A stretch of 60,870 bases of DNA from Chloroflexota bacterium (lineage in GTDB: Bacteria; Chloroflexota; Limnocylindria; Limnocylindrales; CSP1-4). Positions within the stretch are counted from its first letter, which is position 1. Each line of letters starts with the position of its first letter. The translations under genes and the position numbers were made by a program. The stretch lies in assembly GCA_019637815.1 (NCBI GenBank), contig JAHBUZ010000025.1:1-60870 (forward strand), written 5' to 3'. The notes beneath the pieces were generated by a model. That model had not been told where the DNA came from. It worked only from the letters and a program-made list of their open reading frames with translations, and did not search any database. Positions 51,605 through 60,001 of this stretch are shown here, piece after piece.

Positions 51605-51910
51605 TCAGCGGTGGCGGAGCCTCGCACGGAAGCCACGGCGTCGCCCGTCAGAGACGCGCTCCGCGGTCGCGGTCGTCCCGCTCGCCTGTCGGCGCCACGG
51701 GTCATGGGCGTAGGTGACATAGAGCTCGGAGCCACGCCATGACTCATCGACGGGGTACCAGTCGTACTCCGCCGCCTCACGGGCATCGGCCTCGAAGCGC
51801 TCACGGATCTGGGAGGGGTAGAGGCCTTCGTAGACCTGCGTCCGGGGCGGGAACATGCTCCGGACGATGCCGCTCGCACGCGTGCGAGGGCCATAGGACC
51901 GATCGGCCAT
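51605..51910 (-). CDS. hypothetical protein (101 residues)
   Basis: ATG 51910 gives a soluble protein with MFPPRTQVYEGLYPSQIRERFEADAREAA, then YDWYPVDESWRGSELYVTYAHDPWRRQ and a basic tail. Composition is protein-like and unlike a shadow frame. The open frame continues far upstream only because the divergent ABC gene lies there. No family was recognised. It is divergent from the sugar ABC gene, about 90 bp apart. Confidence 0.6.
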   Translation of the reverse strand: MADRSYGPRTRASGIVRSMFPPRTQVYEGLYPSQIRERFEADAREAAEYDWYPVDESWRGSELYVTYAHDPWRRQASGTTATAERVSDGRRRGFRARLRHR

Positions 51911-51998
51911 CCCCGGTCCCACCGGAGTCCCGGTCGGCTCACGCCTGCCCGTGGGTGATACCGTGCGCTCGGCCCGCAGCCTGCCCGACCCGAGGACC

Positions 51999-53531
51999 AT
52001 GCGCATCGATCCCGACCCCCGCTCGACGCCCGCTCCCCCGGCCACACCCGCGCTCGTGGCGACCGGTCTGGGCAAGCGGTACGGCGACACGACCGTGCTC
52101 GATGACGTGGACCTGGTGGTGGAGGCGGGCGAGGTCCACGCGCTGCTCGGCGAGAACGGGGCCGGCAAGTCGACGCTCATCAAGATCGTGTCCGGCGTGG
52201 TGACACCCGATCGGGGCGGGATCGTGGTGAGCGGACGCACCGTCCCGCGCGGCTCTCCCCAGGCAGCCATCGCGGCAGGTGTCTCCACGCTGTTCCAGGA
52301 GCTCGCCCCGGTGCCCGGCCTCTCGGTCGCGGAGAACGTGCTGCTGGGACCGCTCACGCCGTCCCGGCTGGGCATCGTGGACCGGCGACGTCTCCACACC
52401 ACGGCACGCGCCCTGTTCGCGGAGGTCGGCCGGGACATCGACGTGACCCAGCCCGCCGAACGGCTGAGCCCCGTGGAGCAGACCATGACGGCCATCGCCC
52501 GGGCACTCGCCCGGGAGTGCCGCCTGCTCATCCTCGACGAGCCCACGGCCGCCCTCACCGACGCCGAGACGAGCGAGCTGTTCCGGGTCATGGCCCGGCT
52601 CCAGGCGCGTGGCGTGGGCATCCTCTACGTGTCCCATCGACTCGACGAGGTGGCTCGGGTCGCGACCCGCTACACGGTGCTCCGCAATGGGCAGCGGGTG
52701 GCGGACGGCACCATGGCGGGCACGAGCGTGTCCAGCATCATCACGTCCATGGCGGGCCGACCCATCGAGACCCTGTTCCCGCCCGGTGGCGCGACGCCGG
52801 GACCCAGCGTCCTGGTCGCCACGGGCATCTCCGGTCGGCGGATCCGTGACGTGTCCATCGAGGTGCGGGCGGGCGAGGTGCTGGGCATCGCGGGGCTCGC
52901 CGGGTCCGGGCGGAGCGAGCTGCTGCGCATCATCGGCGGCGCGAGTCGCGCCCATGCGGGGACGTGGTCGATCGACGGGCACGCGGTGCGGCCATCGAGC
53001 CCGGCCGACGCGCAGGCTGCGGGCGTGGCGCTGGTCCCCCAGGAACGCCGCTCCCAGGCGCTGCTGCCGGACACCGTGGAGCGCAACCTGGTCGCGACGA
53101 CCATCGGTCGGCACGTGCGGCTCCGGGGCATCGTGTCCCGCGGCCGGGAGCGCGGTCACGCCCGGGAGCTGTGGGAGCGCTTCGACATCCGGGGTCGCGG
53201 CCTGGAGCAGGAGGTGCTCACGTTGTCCGGTGGCAACCAGCAGAAGGTGGTCCTTGCCGACTTCCTCGCGCTGCGGCCACGACTGTTGCTCCTCGACGAG
53301 CCGACACGCGGCGTGGATGTCGCCACGCGGAGCGAGATCTATCGCCTCATCCGGGCACAGGCGGATGCCGGCTGCGCGGTGGTCATGGTCAGCTCGGAGC
53401 TGCCCGAGATCCTGGGTCTCGGCGACCGGATCGTGGTGCTCCACGAGGGACGCGTCACGGGCCGCTTCGCGCGGGGCGAGGTGGACGAGGATGGGCTGCT
53501 CCACGCGTGTTATGCACAGGTCGCAGCGTGA
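51999..53531 (+). CDS. sugar ABC transporter ATP-binding protein (RbsA/XylG type)
   Basis: The protein has 510 residues from ATG 51999 (CGAGG just upstream); GTG 51951 is an alternative. It has two fused ABC domains: Walker A GENGAGKST (51-59) with Walker B LLILDEPTAALT in the first, and the usual degenerate GLAGSGRSELLR plus LSGGNQQKVVLADF and LLLLDEPTRGVD in the second. It powers uptake of a monosaccharide with the permease gene that follows. No binding protein is adjacent; the partial gene at 60475 encodes one of the matching type. The start of this operon faces the gene at 51910. Confidence 0.93.
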   Translation: MRIDPDPRSTPAPPATPALVATGLGKRYGDTTVLDDVDLVVEAGEVHALLGENGAGKSTLIKIVSGVVTPDRGGIVVSGRTVPRGSPQAAIAAGVSTLFQELAPVPGLSVAENVLLGPLTPSRLGIVDRRRLHTTARALFAEVGRDIDVTQPAERLSPVEQTMTAIARALARECRLLILDEPTAALTDAETSELFRVMARLQARGVGILYVSHRLDEVARVATRYTVLRNGQRVADGTMAGTSVSSIITSMAGRPIETLFPPGGATPGPSVLVATGISGRRIRDVSIEVRAGEVLGIAGLAGSGRSELLRIIGGASRAHAGTWSIDGHAVRPSSPADAQAAGVALVPQERRSQALLPDTVERNLVATTIGRHVRLRGIVSRGRERGHARELWERFDIRGRGLEQEVLTLSGGNQQKVVLADFLALRPRLLLLDEPTRGVDVATRSEIYRLIRAQADAGCAVVMVSSELPEILGLGDRIVVLHEGRVTGRFARGEVDEDGLLHACYAQVAA

Positions 53532-53577
53532 GGCGCTCGAGACCGGTGACGGCGCGGCATCGACGGGACCTCGTCCC

Positions 53578-54570
53578 GTGAGCGCCGTCACGGGCATCCA
53601 CCTGCCGCCTCGTCTGCGCGCCCTCGTCGGACCGGCCGCGCTGCTGGCGCTCATCGCGCTCTTCGGGGTGCTCTACCCGAACACGTTCCTGACCCGCGAG
53701 AACCTGCTGGTCAACATCCTTGAGACCGTCTCGTTCCTGGTCATCGTGGCGGCGGCCCAGACCATCGTCATGGTGGTCGGTGACTTCGACCTGTCGGTCG
53801 GCGGCCTCGCGGCGCTCGCGACGTCGTTCACGGCGGCCATCCTGACCACGACCACCCTCGCGGGCGAGGCACAGGAGCCGGGCTCGGTGCCGCTCGCGAT
53901 CCTCATCGGGCTCGTGGTCGGCCTCGCCTGCGGCATCGTGAACGGTGTGCTGGTCTCGTACCTCGGGGTCATGGCGTTCATCGCGACGCTCGGCATGTCC
54001 CAGGTGTTCACCAGCCTCGCCCGCTACCGGGTCAACGGCCGGCCGGTCTACGGGCTCGTGGAGCAGGGCTTCGTGGAAGTCGCGCGGGGCCAGACGCTGG
54101 GCATCTCCAACAAGATCTGGATCGCGATGCTCATCGCGGGCGCCATCTGGTTCCTGCTCGACCGGACGGTCCTCGGTCGACGGATGTACGCCGTGGGTGG
54201 CAACGCGGAAGCGGCGCGCTACGCGGGCATCGACACGAAGCGGGTGCGGCTCATCGCATTCGCGCTGTGTGGCGCGGGTGCCGCGGCGGCGGGCATCCTC
54301 CAGTCCGCGAGCACGGCCACCGCGAACACCACCGCGACGTCACCGTGGATGCTCCAGTCCATCGCCGGGGTGTTCCTGGGCATGGCCATGTTCCGGGGCG
54401 GCCGGCCCAACCTGCCGGGCACCGTGCTCGGCGTCATCCTGCTCCGGGTCATCGACAACGGGCTCAACTTCACGGACATCGACGACTACCTCCAGAGCGC
54501 GATCTCCGGGGTGGTCATCGTGCTCGCGGTGCTGCCACCGGCCCTCGCCCGGTTGCGCGCGACGCGCTGA
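53578..54570 (+). CDS. sugar ABC transporter permease (RbsC/XylH type)
   Basis: The protein has 330 residues from GTG 53578, 46 bp after the ATPase stop. About eight to ten membrane segments. Family features: QTIVMVVGDFDLSVGGLAAL, GLACGIVNGVLVSYLGVMAF, ATLGMSQVFTSLARY, and RRMYAVGGNAEAARYAGID, the BPD_transp_2 cytoplasmic loop. It forms the channel for the preceding ATPase. The stop lies 6 bp from the convergent amidohydrolase gene. Confidence 0.93.
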   Translation: MSAVTGIHLPPRLRALVGPAALLALIALFGVLYPNTFLTRENLLVNILETVSFLVIVAAAQTIVMVVGDFDLSVGGLAALATSFTAAILTTTTLAGEAQEPGSVPLAILIGLVVGLACGIVNGVLVSYLGVMAFIATLGMSQVFTSLARYRVNGRPVYGLVEQGFVEVARGQTLGISNKIWIAMLIAGAIWFLLDRTVLGRRMYAVGGNAEAARYAGIDTKRVRLIAFALCGAGAAAAGILQSASTATANTTATSPWMLQSIAGVFLGMAMFRGGRPNLPGTVLGVILLRVIDNGLNFTDIDDYLQSAISGVVIVLAVLPPALARLRATR

Positions 54571-54576
54571 GGCAGG

Positions 54577-55440
54577 TCACTCCGCCGCAGGGAAGCGGCG
54601 CTCCTCGAGCAGGGTCGCCATGGTGCCGCCCATCACGAGTGGCAGGTCATGGGCATCGATGGACGGAGCGTGGCGCATCACGACGTCCCGGGCCTGGGGC
54701 AGCGAGCAGCCCTCCCAGGGCGCGACCGGGTGGTCCGATCCCCAGGCCATCCGTCGAGGGCCGAACGCCTCGTACACCCGCGCGAAGAGCGCCATCTGGG
54801 TCGGATAGGGGTACTCGGCCATGTCCTCGGACCCGGCGTAGAACCCGGATGCCTTGACCCCGACGTTGGGATGCGTGGCGAGCGCGATGAGACCCTGCAC
54901 GTCCGCCTCGGCGGTCGGATCGATGTGGCGGATCATGCCCACGTGGTGCAGCAGCAGCGGCACGTCCGGGTGGCGTGCCGCGACGTGGCCGAGGTCCTCG
55001 AACCAGGGTGCGTTCGCGGCGATACTCACGACCAGTCGCTGGGCGCGCGCCTCCTCGAACCACGCGTCCGCCTCCGCGGTCCGCAGCCAGCCATCGTTCG
55101 TCTCGTCGAGGAAGTGGCCGATCCCCGCCACGGGTGCCGACGCGCATCGAGCGCGCAGCCGTACCGCTGCGCCCGGCTGGTGGTAGGTCGCCGACCACAC
55201 GCTGTCCACGTCCGGGAAGGCGATCAGGCGGTCGGGGTGTCGCGCGACACCCTCGAGGACGTAGGCATCGTTGTCCGGGTTGTGGTCGACGCACGCGGCA
55301 AGGACCACGGCCCGGTCGATGCCGTACCGGTCGAGGTCGAACAGCAGCTGGTCGATGGAGCCTCGGGTCGAGGGATCCGGGACCGTGTCGGTGGCATACG
55401 GCCAGACACGCCAGGCATGGGTGTGGGCGTCGATGATCAC
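54577..55440 (-). CDS. amidohydrolase family protein (COG3618 / sugar lactonase-like)
   Basis: The protein has 287 residues from GTG 55440, overlapping the aldo/keto reductase stop (GTGA). TIM-barrel metal motifs: MIIDAHTHAW (HxH), LLLHHVGMIRH and the terminal GSDHPVAPW Asp. The family includes L-fuconolactonase, L-rhamnono-lactonase and related enzymes. Coupling to an aldose-dehydrogenase-like aldo/keto reductase makes a sugar lactonase the best inference; other amidohydrolase activities are possible. Confidence 0.85.
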   Translation of the reverse strand: MIIDAHTHAWRVWPYATDTVPDPSTRGSIDQLLFDLDRYGIDRAVVLAACVDHNPDNDAYVLEGVARHPDRLIAFPDVDSVWSATYHQPGAAVRLRARCASAPVAGIGHFLDETNDGWLRTAEADAWFEEARAQRLVVSIAANAPWFEDLGHVAARHPDVPLLLHHVGMIRHIDPTAEADVQGLIALATHPNVGVKASGFYAGSEDMAEYPYPTQMALFARVYEAFGPRRMAWGSDHPVAPWEGCSLPQARDVVMRHAPSIDAHDLPLVMGGTMATLLEERRFPAAE

Positions 55441-56462
55441 GCGTGGGGCGCCCAGGCGATCCGGTCGATGGTCGCGAGATCCTCGGTGGTCATCGGCGGC
55501 ATGGCCAGACCCGCGAGCGCGTCCTCCAGCTCCCGGACGTTCTTGACGCCGACGCTCACCGACGCCACATCGGGGCAGCTGGTGGCGAACTGGATGGCGC
55601 GCCCCGCGAGGTCGTCGGCCAGCCAGCCCGTGGCCGCCAGCAGCTCCATCGCCGCGCCGCGAGCCAGCTCGAAGTCCGAGCCCGGTGCCGGCGTCCGATC
55701 GAGCTGCGCGGTCAGGGCGCCCGCCATCAGCGGTCGCACCCCGATCACGCCCATACCGGCGGCAGCGGCGCGCGTGATGACACCTCGCTGGTCCACGCCC
55801 CGGAAGTCGAACCGACCCATGGACGCGTCGTCGTGGGTCTGCTCGAGGAGGCTCAGGTCACCGAACCCGTGCGCCGGGTCCGCCTGTCGGATGCCCGTCT
55901 GGTTGAACATGCTGTACTCCGCCTGGAGGACATCGAACCCGCGTTCCAGCATGGCCATGAGGACGTGCTCGCTGCAGCGCCAGGCGCTGAACGCGAGCCA
56001 GCGCGCGATACCCTTGGCGCGATAACGCAGCAGCGCGTCGTGCATCCGACGGGCCGTGTCGATGCCGATCGCCGTGACATGCGGACGGCCGGGCGTGTCC
56101 GACAGGACGTTATGGATCATGAGGATGTCCAGGTGGTCGGTGCCGAGCCGCTCCAGGCTGCCGCGGACGGAATCATCGACGAACCGCTCGACGTCCGTCA
56201 CGCCGGCGGGCAGCTCCACCTTGGTCAGGAGTGTCACATCGGCGCGTCTGCCGGCGATGGCCGCACCCACGACCGACTCCGCGAGCCCATCGCCATAGAG
56301 GGGCGCGACATCGATGAGGTCGATGCCGGCGTCGAGGGCGGCCCGGACCGTGTCGATGGCCGCATCCACGCTCGTGCGGCCGTAGACGCCGCCGATGCCA
56401 CCGCCGCCGAGGGCCAGGACGGACACCGACGGCCCTCCACGACCCAGCGTGCGGTGCTCCAC
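55437..56462 (-). CDS. aldo/keto reductase, aldose 1-dehydrogenase-like
   Basis: The protein has 341 residues. GTG 56462 is preferred to ATG 56477 because AGGAGGG lies 5 nt before it and would be inside the longer frame. Features: LALGGGGIGGVYG, the catalytic Asp/Tyr pair in IDLIDVAPLYGDG, Lys in LLTKVEL and His in ILMIHNV. It is closest in pattern to D-threo-aldose 1-dehydrogenase (L-fucose dehydrogenase). It would oxidise an aldose to a lactone that the coupled amidohydrolase opens. A good promoter lies at 56571-56599. Confidence 0.85.
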   Translation of the reverse strand: MEHRTLGRGGPSVSVLALGGGGIGGVYGRTSVDAAIDTVRAALDAGIDLIDVAPLYGDGLAESVVGAAIAGRRADVTLLTKVELPAGVTDVERFVDDSVRGSLERLGTDHLDILMIHNVLSDTPGRPHVTAIGIDTARRMHDALLRYRAKGIARWLAFSAWRCSEHVLMAMLERGFDVLQAEYSMFNQTGIRQADPAHGFGDLSLLEQTHDDASMGRFDFRGVDQRGVITRAAAAGMGVIGVRPLMAGALTAQLDRTPAPGSDFELARGAAMELLAATGWLADDLAGRAIQFATSCPDVASVSVGVKNVRELEDALAGLAMPPMTTEDLATIDRIAWAPHA

Positions 56463-56570
56463 CGACTCCCTCCTCATCGACCGACCGGGACGCGCCGACC
56501 CTGCCTGCGCCTCGTGGATGCTGACGCACGGGTCGCGCGTCAGCACGGCGCGCCATCGTGCGGCGCGGCG

Positions 56571-56599
56571 ACCGTAGCACTATTCCGACCGAATCTCAA
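56571..56599 (-). promoter_or_regulatory. sigma-70-type promoter for the aldo/keto reductase operon
   Basis: On the minus strand: TTGAGA (rc of 56594-56599), 17-bp spacer, TACGGT (rc of 56571-56576), with TG one base before the -10 box (extended -10). This is the best promoter match I found in the window. The leader is about 100 nt and includes the 7-bp hairpin at 56521-56543. Confidence 0.65.
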
Positions 56600-56737
56600 C
56601 TCGCGGTCGCGTGGTCCGCCCTGTCGCCAGTCCCACCTCGCCCCAAGCGGCTCCCGGCACGACGCGATCACACGTCACGCGTCGCTCGCCGGCTGCGACC
56701 GATCAGCGTCATCCGACGTCAGTTGCGGTCTGATTCG

Positions 56738-56746
56738 TGCTAGGAT
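56738..56746 (+). promoter_or_regulatory. extended -10 promoter for the sugar ABC operon
   Basis: TGC-TAGGAT at 56738-56746 with no convincing -35 at 17 bp (GTCAGT). The start would be near 56753, giving a leader of about 90 nt that contains the hairpin at 56788-56814. Confidence 0.5.
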
Positions 56747-56787
56747 CGCTCGACTGGCCGATATCTGCGGTCGGACACGCGAGGGAC

Positions 56788-56814
56788 ATGCGGGTCGCAG
56801 CGGGCGACCCGCAT
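56788..56814 (+). promoter_or_regulatory. perfect inverted repeat in the leader of the sugar-binding protein gene
   Basis: ATGCGGGTCGC and GCGACCCGCAT, 11 bp each, around a 5-nt loop (AGCGG). It lies 28 nt before the start codon and about 35 nt after the predicted transcription start. It could be a repressor operator or an RNA hairpin affecting translation or stability. Confidence 0.6.
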
Positions 56815-56842
56815 CGGGTCCGAGCTCGAAAGGAGTCGACGT

Positions 56843-58156
56843 GTGAAGCGAGTCCTGACCGCCGGCATGACGGCGGTGTGCATCAGCGGAGCCGCGCTGG
56901 CCGTGGCACCGGCAGCGGTCGTCCTGGGCCAGGATGAGCCCGCGCCGATCGTTGCCTGGGTGGACGAGGTGCGCATCCCCGCCATCGAAGCCTGGCAGGC
57001 GGCCCACCCCGATCGGGCCCACCTGGTCACGGCGGAGGCCGTGGACATCCTCCAGATCCCCGCCCGGATCGCGCTCGCCAACAACGCCGGGTCGGGCTGG
57101 CCGGACATCGTGTTCAACGGCGCCAACCTCATCGCGATGACCGCGACCGAGCGCAACGACTGGGCGCTGGACCTGCGGCCGCACGTGTCGCAGGAGCTGC
57201 TGGACGGCTTCGAGGAGCACGTCATCGGCGAGTGCATCCGCCCCGACGGCCGGGTCATCTGCCTCTCGAACGACATCGCGCAGAGCGTGACCTACTACAA
57301 CCAGCCGCTCATGGACTCGTTCGGCTACGAGGTGCCCACGACGTGGGAGGAGCTGGCCGCGCTCGGTGAGCGGGTCGCCGTGGAGCATCCCGGCTATCTC
57401 ATCGGCGCCTTCGGTGACGCGCTCAGCCTGGACATGTACTTCTGGCCCGGGCGATGCGCCACGGGGCAGCTCCAGGACGAGACGACGGTCTACATCAACG
57501 TGCTCGCACCGGAGTGCGTCCGGGTCGCCCAGTGGGTCGACCGGATGCAGGAGATCGGTGTCGTCGCCAAGGTGGGCACGTTCGACCCCCTGTTCATCGA
57601 CGCGGCCAACCAGGACCGCCTGCTGGTGCTGACGGCACCATCGTGGTTCGGGGAGTTCGTGTTCGGCGGCACGCCGGACAGCGTCTACTACCAGACGGCC
57701 ACCGGTCAGCTGGGTGTCGCGCTCCCGCCCCGGTGGGAAGGCGACGAGCAGCCCTACTTCGGCGGCCAGGGCGGCGCTTCCTGGGCGGTCTCGCGGCATA
57801 CCCAGAACCTGGATCTGGCCGTGGAGGTGGCGACGTGGCTGGCGACCGCGGACGAGTACCACGTGGACCTCGCGCCGACCTATCCGGCCTACAAGGCACC
57901 CGCCGAGCGATGGGTCGCGAAGACCTCCGGGAACCCGCTCTACGCGAACGACCCGGCCCCGATCTACATCGAGGCGGCCGCGTTCGAGGATCCGCTCTTC
58001 GGCATCGTGACCTATGACACGGCCAGCATCTTCAGCACGACCGTCATCGCGGCCCTCAACGAGGGCAGGACCGTCGAGTCGGCGCTGCCGGCGTTCCAGG
58101 AAGCCCTGGTCCAGGCCGCGCAGATCGCGGGCTACCAGGTCGTGACCACCCCCTGA
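56843..58156 (+). CDS. ABC transporter extracellular sugar-binding protein
   Basis: The protein has 437 residues from GTG 56843 with AAAGGAGT about 5 nt upstream. The signal peptide ends near VVLGQDE; there is no lipobox cysteine. The body follows the family 1 solute-binding pattern: PARIALANNAGSGWPDIVF, LDLRPHVSQELLDGF, TYYNQPLMDSFGYEVPTTWEEL and GGQGGASWAVSRHTQNLDLA. It precedes two MalF/MalG-type permeases. The ligand is an oligosaccharide or sugar by family; identity unknown. An ATPase is not in this operon, so a shared MsmK-type ATPase elsewhere is likely. Confidence 0.9.
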   Translation: MKRVLTAGMTAVCISGAALAVAPAAVVLGQDEPAPIVAWVDEVRIPAIEAWQAAHPDRAHLVTAEAVDILQIPARIALANNAGSGWPDIVFNGANLIAMTATERNDWALDLRPHVSQELLDGFEEHVIGECIRPDGRVICLSNDIAQSVTYYNQPLMDSFGYEVPTTWEELAALGERVAVEHPGYLIGAFGDALSLDMYFWPGRCATGQLQDETTVYINVLAPECVRVAQWVDRMQEIGVVAKVGTFDPLFIDAANQDRLLVLTAPSWFGEFVFGGTPDSVYYQTATGQLGVALPPRWEGDEQPYFGGQGGASWAVSRHTQNLDLAVEVATWLATADEYHVDLAPTYPAYKAPAERWVAKTSGNPLYANDPAPIYIEAAAFEDPLFGIVTYDTASIFSTTVIAALNEGRTVESALPAFQEALVQAAQIAGYQVVTTP

Positions 58157-58170
58157 CCCCAGGCCATCGA

Positions 58171-58208
58171 TCGCCGGACGGCCGTCGCACCCGGCTGCCG
58201 TCCGGCGA
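58171..58208 (+). promoter_or_regulatory. intercistronic hairpin between binding protein and permease genes
   Basis: A perfect 12-bp stem (TCGCCGGACGGC / GCCGTCCGGCGA) with a 14-nt loop sits 14 nt after the binding-protein stop and 13 nt before the permease ATG. There is no T-run. Such structures protect the upstream mRNA from 3' decay, which raises binding-protein over permease output (as known for malE-malF). Confidence 0.65.
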
Positions 58209-58221
58209 CCCGAGGACACAC

Positions 58222-59121
58222 ATGATCGGGCCGACCCGACCCCGGATCAGGACCGCGCACCTGTTCGTGCTGCCGCACACGGTGTTCATGCTCCTGTTCG
58301 CCATCGGGCCCGCGGTCTACGCGCTCGTCATCAGCTTCGCATCGTTCCAGCGCGGCACGCCGGAGTTCTTCGGTGCCGGCCTTGACAACTATGCCAATGC
58401 CTACACCGACGTCCGGTTCCTGCCGGCGCTCGGCAACGTCACCCAGTTCCTGATCATCTCGGTGCCCCTGGGGGCGATCGGGGTGCTCGCCATCGCGGCG
58501 CTCCTGCACGCCCGCCAGGACCGCCTGGGCAGCGGGATGCGGACGCTGTACTTCATCCCGGGCGCGGTCGCGGGGCCCACGCTCGCCCTCCTCGCCATCT
58601 TCATGCTCGATCCCCGGATCAGCCCGTTCGCGCCCGTCCTCCAGGCCATGGGCCTCACCACCATCGGCCAGGTCACGAGCGGCAGCCGGCTGCCGTGGGT
58701 CTTCGCGATCATGTACTTCTTCGCGGCCGCGGGCGGCTGGGTCGCCATCTTCTACGGCGCCTTCAACGGCATCTCACGAGAGACCACGGAGGCGGCCACG
58801 ATGGACGGCTGCGGTCCGATCCGACTCGCCTGGTCGGTGAAGCTGCCGCTGGTCCGCCCGTACATCGTGTACATGCTCATCCTGACCTTCGGCGCGAACG
58901 TGCAGATGTTCGTGGAGCCCCAGCTGCTGGCGGTCGCGGCCGGCTCGACGGTCGGCAGGTACTGGTCCCTCAACCAGCTGAGCTATGCCTACGCCTTCGA
59001 GCTCTCGGACTTCGGGAGCGCCGCGGCGATCGCGCTGCTCATGCTCGGTGTGGGACTGCTCGCCGCGATCCTCATCATCCGGTTCACCGACTTCTTCCGG
59101 CCCGATGTCGCAGACCGCTAG
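58222..59121 (+). CDS. sugar ABC transporter permease, MalF/UgpA type
   Basis: The protein has 299 residues and six membrane segments. FVLPHTVFMLLFAIGPAVYAL starts the first; the EAA loop is ETTEAATMDGCGPIRLAWSV followed by KLPLVRPYI, the contact site for the ATPase. It overlaps the second permease gene by 17 bp. Confidence 0.93.
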   Translation: MIGPTRPRIRTAHLFVLPHTVFMLLFAIGPAVYALVISFASFQRGTPEFFGAGLDNYANAYTDVRFLPALGNVTQFLIISVPLGAIGVLAIAALLHARQDRLGSGMRTLYFIPGAVAGPTLALLAIFMLDPRISPFAPVLQAMGLTTIGQVTSGSRLPWVFAIMYFFAAAGGWVAIFYGAFNGISRETTEAATMDGCGPIRLAWSVKLPLVRPYIVYMLILTFGANVQMFVEPQLLAVAAGSTVGRYWSLNQLSYAYAFELSDFGSAAAIALLMLGVGLLAAILIIRFTDFFRPDVADR

Positions 59122-60001
59122 CCGCCGGACGCGCCCGTCGGTCGGCGGGTCGACCCGGGTCATCCTGCTCCTCGCGCTGGCGGTCTTCTTCGGCCTGCCG
59201 CTCCTGTGGCTGCTCATCGCACCCAGCAAGCTCCAGAACGAGTTCGTGACCCTCCCGTCGCTGGCATTCGGGGAGATCGGCAACTACCTCCGGGCGCTGG
59301 AGCACCTCGTGGGCTTCAAGGACGGGCGGATCCTGCTGTGGGCCTGGAACTCCGTGTGGTACACGGCCGCCGCGCTGATCATCGGTCTGGTCATCTCGAT
59401 CCCCGCCGGCTACGCGCTCGCGACCACCGAGTTCCGAGGGCGACGCCTGATCCTGTGGCTGACCCTCATCGCGCTCATCGTGCCCACGTCCGCCCTGGTG
59501 CTGCCGCTGTTCCTCGAGATGAGCACCCTGCGCCTCGTCGGCAGCCCGTGGGCGGTCATCCTGCCGACCGCGTTCTTCCCCTTCGGGGTGTATCTCGCGT
59601 ATGTGTTCTACGCCACGAGCGTGCCCCGGGACCTGCTCGCGGCCGGACGTGTCGATGGCTGCTCGGAGTGGCAGCTCTTCCGGATGGTGTGTCTGCCGCT
59701 CTCGAAGACCCTCATCGGGCTCCTGACGTTCCTCAGCTTCACGGCCAACTGGAACAACTACTTCCTGCCCTTCGTGATGCTCACCGATGACGAGACGTAC
59801 ACCCTCCCCGTGGGGCTCCAGTCGCTCGTCACGGGCACCTCGATGATCTCCATGTCGGCGATGCGCGGGACCAGCTCCACGCTCAAGAACCCGGAGGGGG
59901 CGCTGCTGAGCCTGCTGATGGTGCTGCCGTTGGTGGTCGTGTTCATCGTCTGCCAGCGATACGTGGTCCGGGGTGCCCTGACGGGCGCCGTCAAGGAGTG
60001 A
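59105..60001 (+). CDS. sugar ABC transporter permease, MalG/UgpE type
   Basis: The protein has 298 residues from ATG 59105, inside the end of the previous gene. Six membrane segments; TTEFRGRRLILWL, then the EAA loop LLAAGRVDGCSEWQLFRMV followed by CLPLSKTLIGL, and FLSFTANWNNYFLPFVML. It pairs with the preceding permease. The operon ends here; no ATPase follows. Confidence 0.93.
   Translation: MSQTASRRTRPSVGGSTRVILLLALAVFFGLPLLWLLIAPSKLQNEFVTLPSLAFGEIGNYLRALEHLVGFKDGRILLWAWNSVWYTAAALIIGLVISIPAGYALATTEFRGRRLILWLTLIALIVPTSALVLPLFLEMSTLRLVGSPWAVILPTAFFPFGVYLAYVFYATSVPRDLLAAGRVDGCSEWQLFRMVCLPLSKTLIGLLTFLSFTANWNNYFLPFVMLTDDETYTLPVGLQSLVTGTSMISMSAMRGTSSTLKNPEGALLSLLMVLPLVVVFIVCQRYVVRGALTGAVKE

Larger units (their letters stand above)
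56463..56842. other. 380-bp divergent control region between sugar-oxidation and sugar-uptake operons
   Basis: No gene was found. It contains two promoters and two hairpins: CTGACGC/GCGTCAG (56521-56543) in the minus-strand leader, the minus promoter 56571-56599, the plus promoter with TAGGAT at 56741-56746, and a perfect 11-bp hairpin at 56788-56814 in the plus leader. AAAGGAGT precedes the GTG at 56843. Confidence 0.6.

Noticed and set aside
51939..53654. 571-residue minus-strand open frame
   Set aside because: It is opposite the sugar ABC ATPase, whose Walker motifs are unambiguous on the plus strand.
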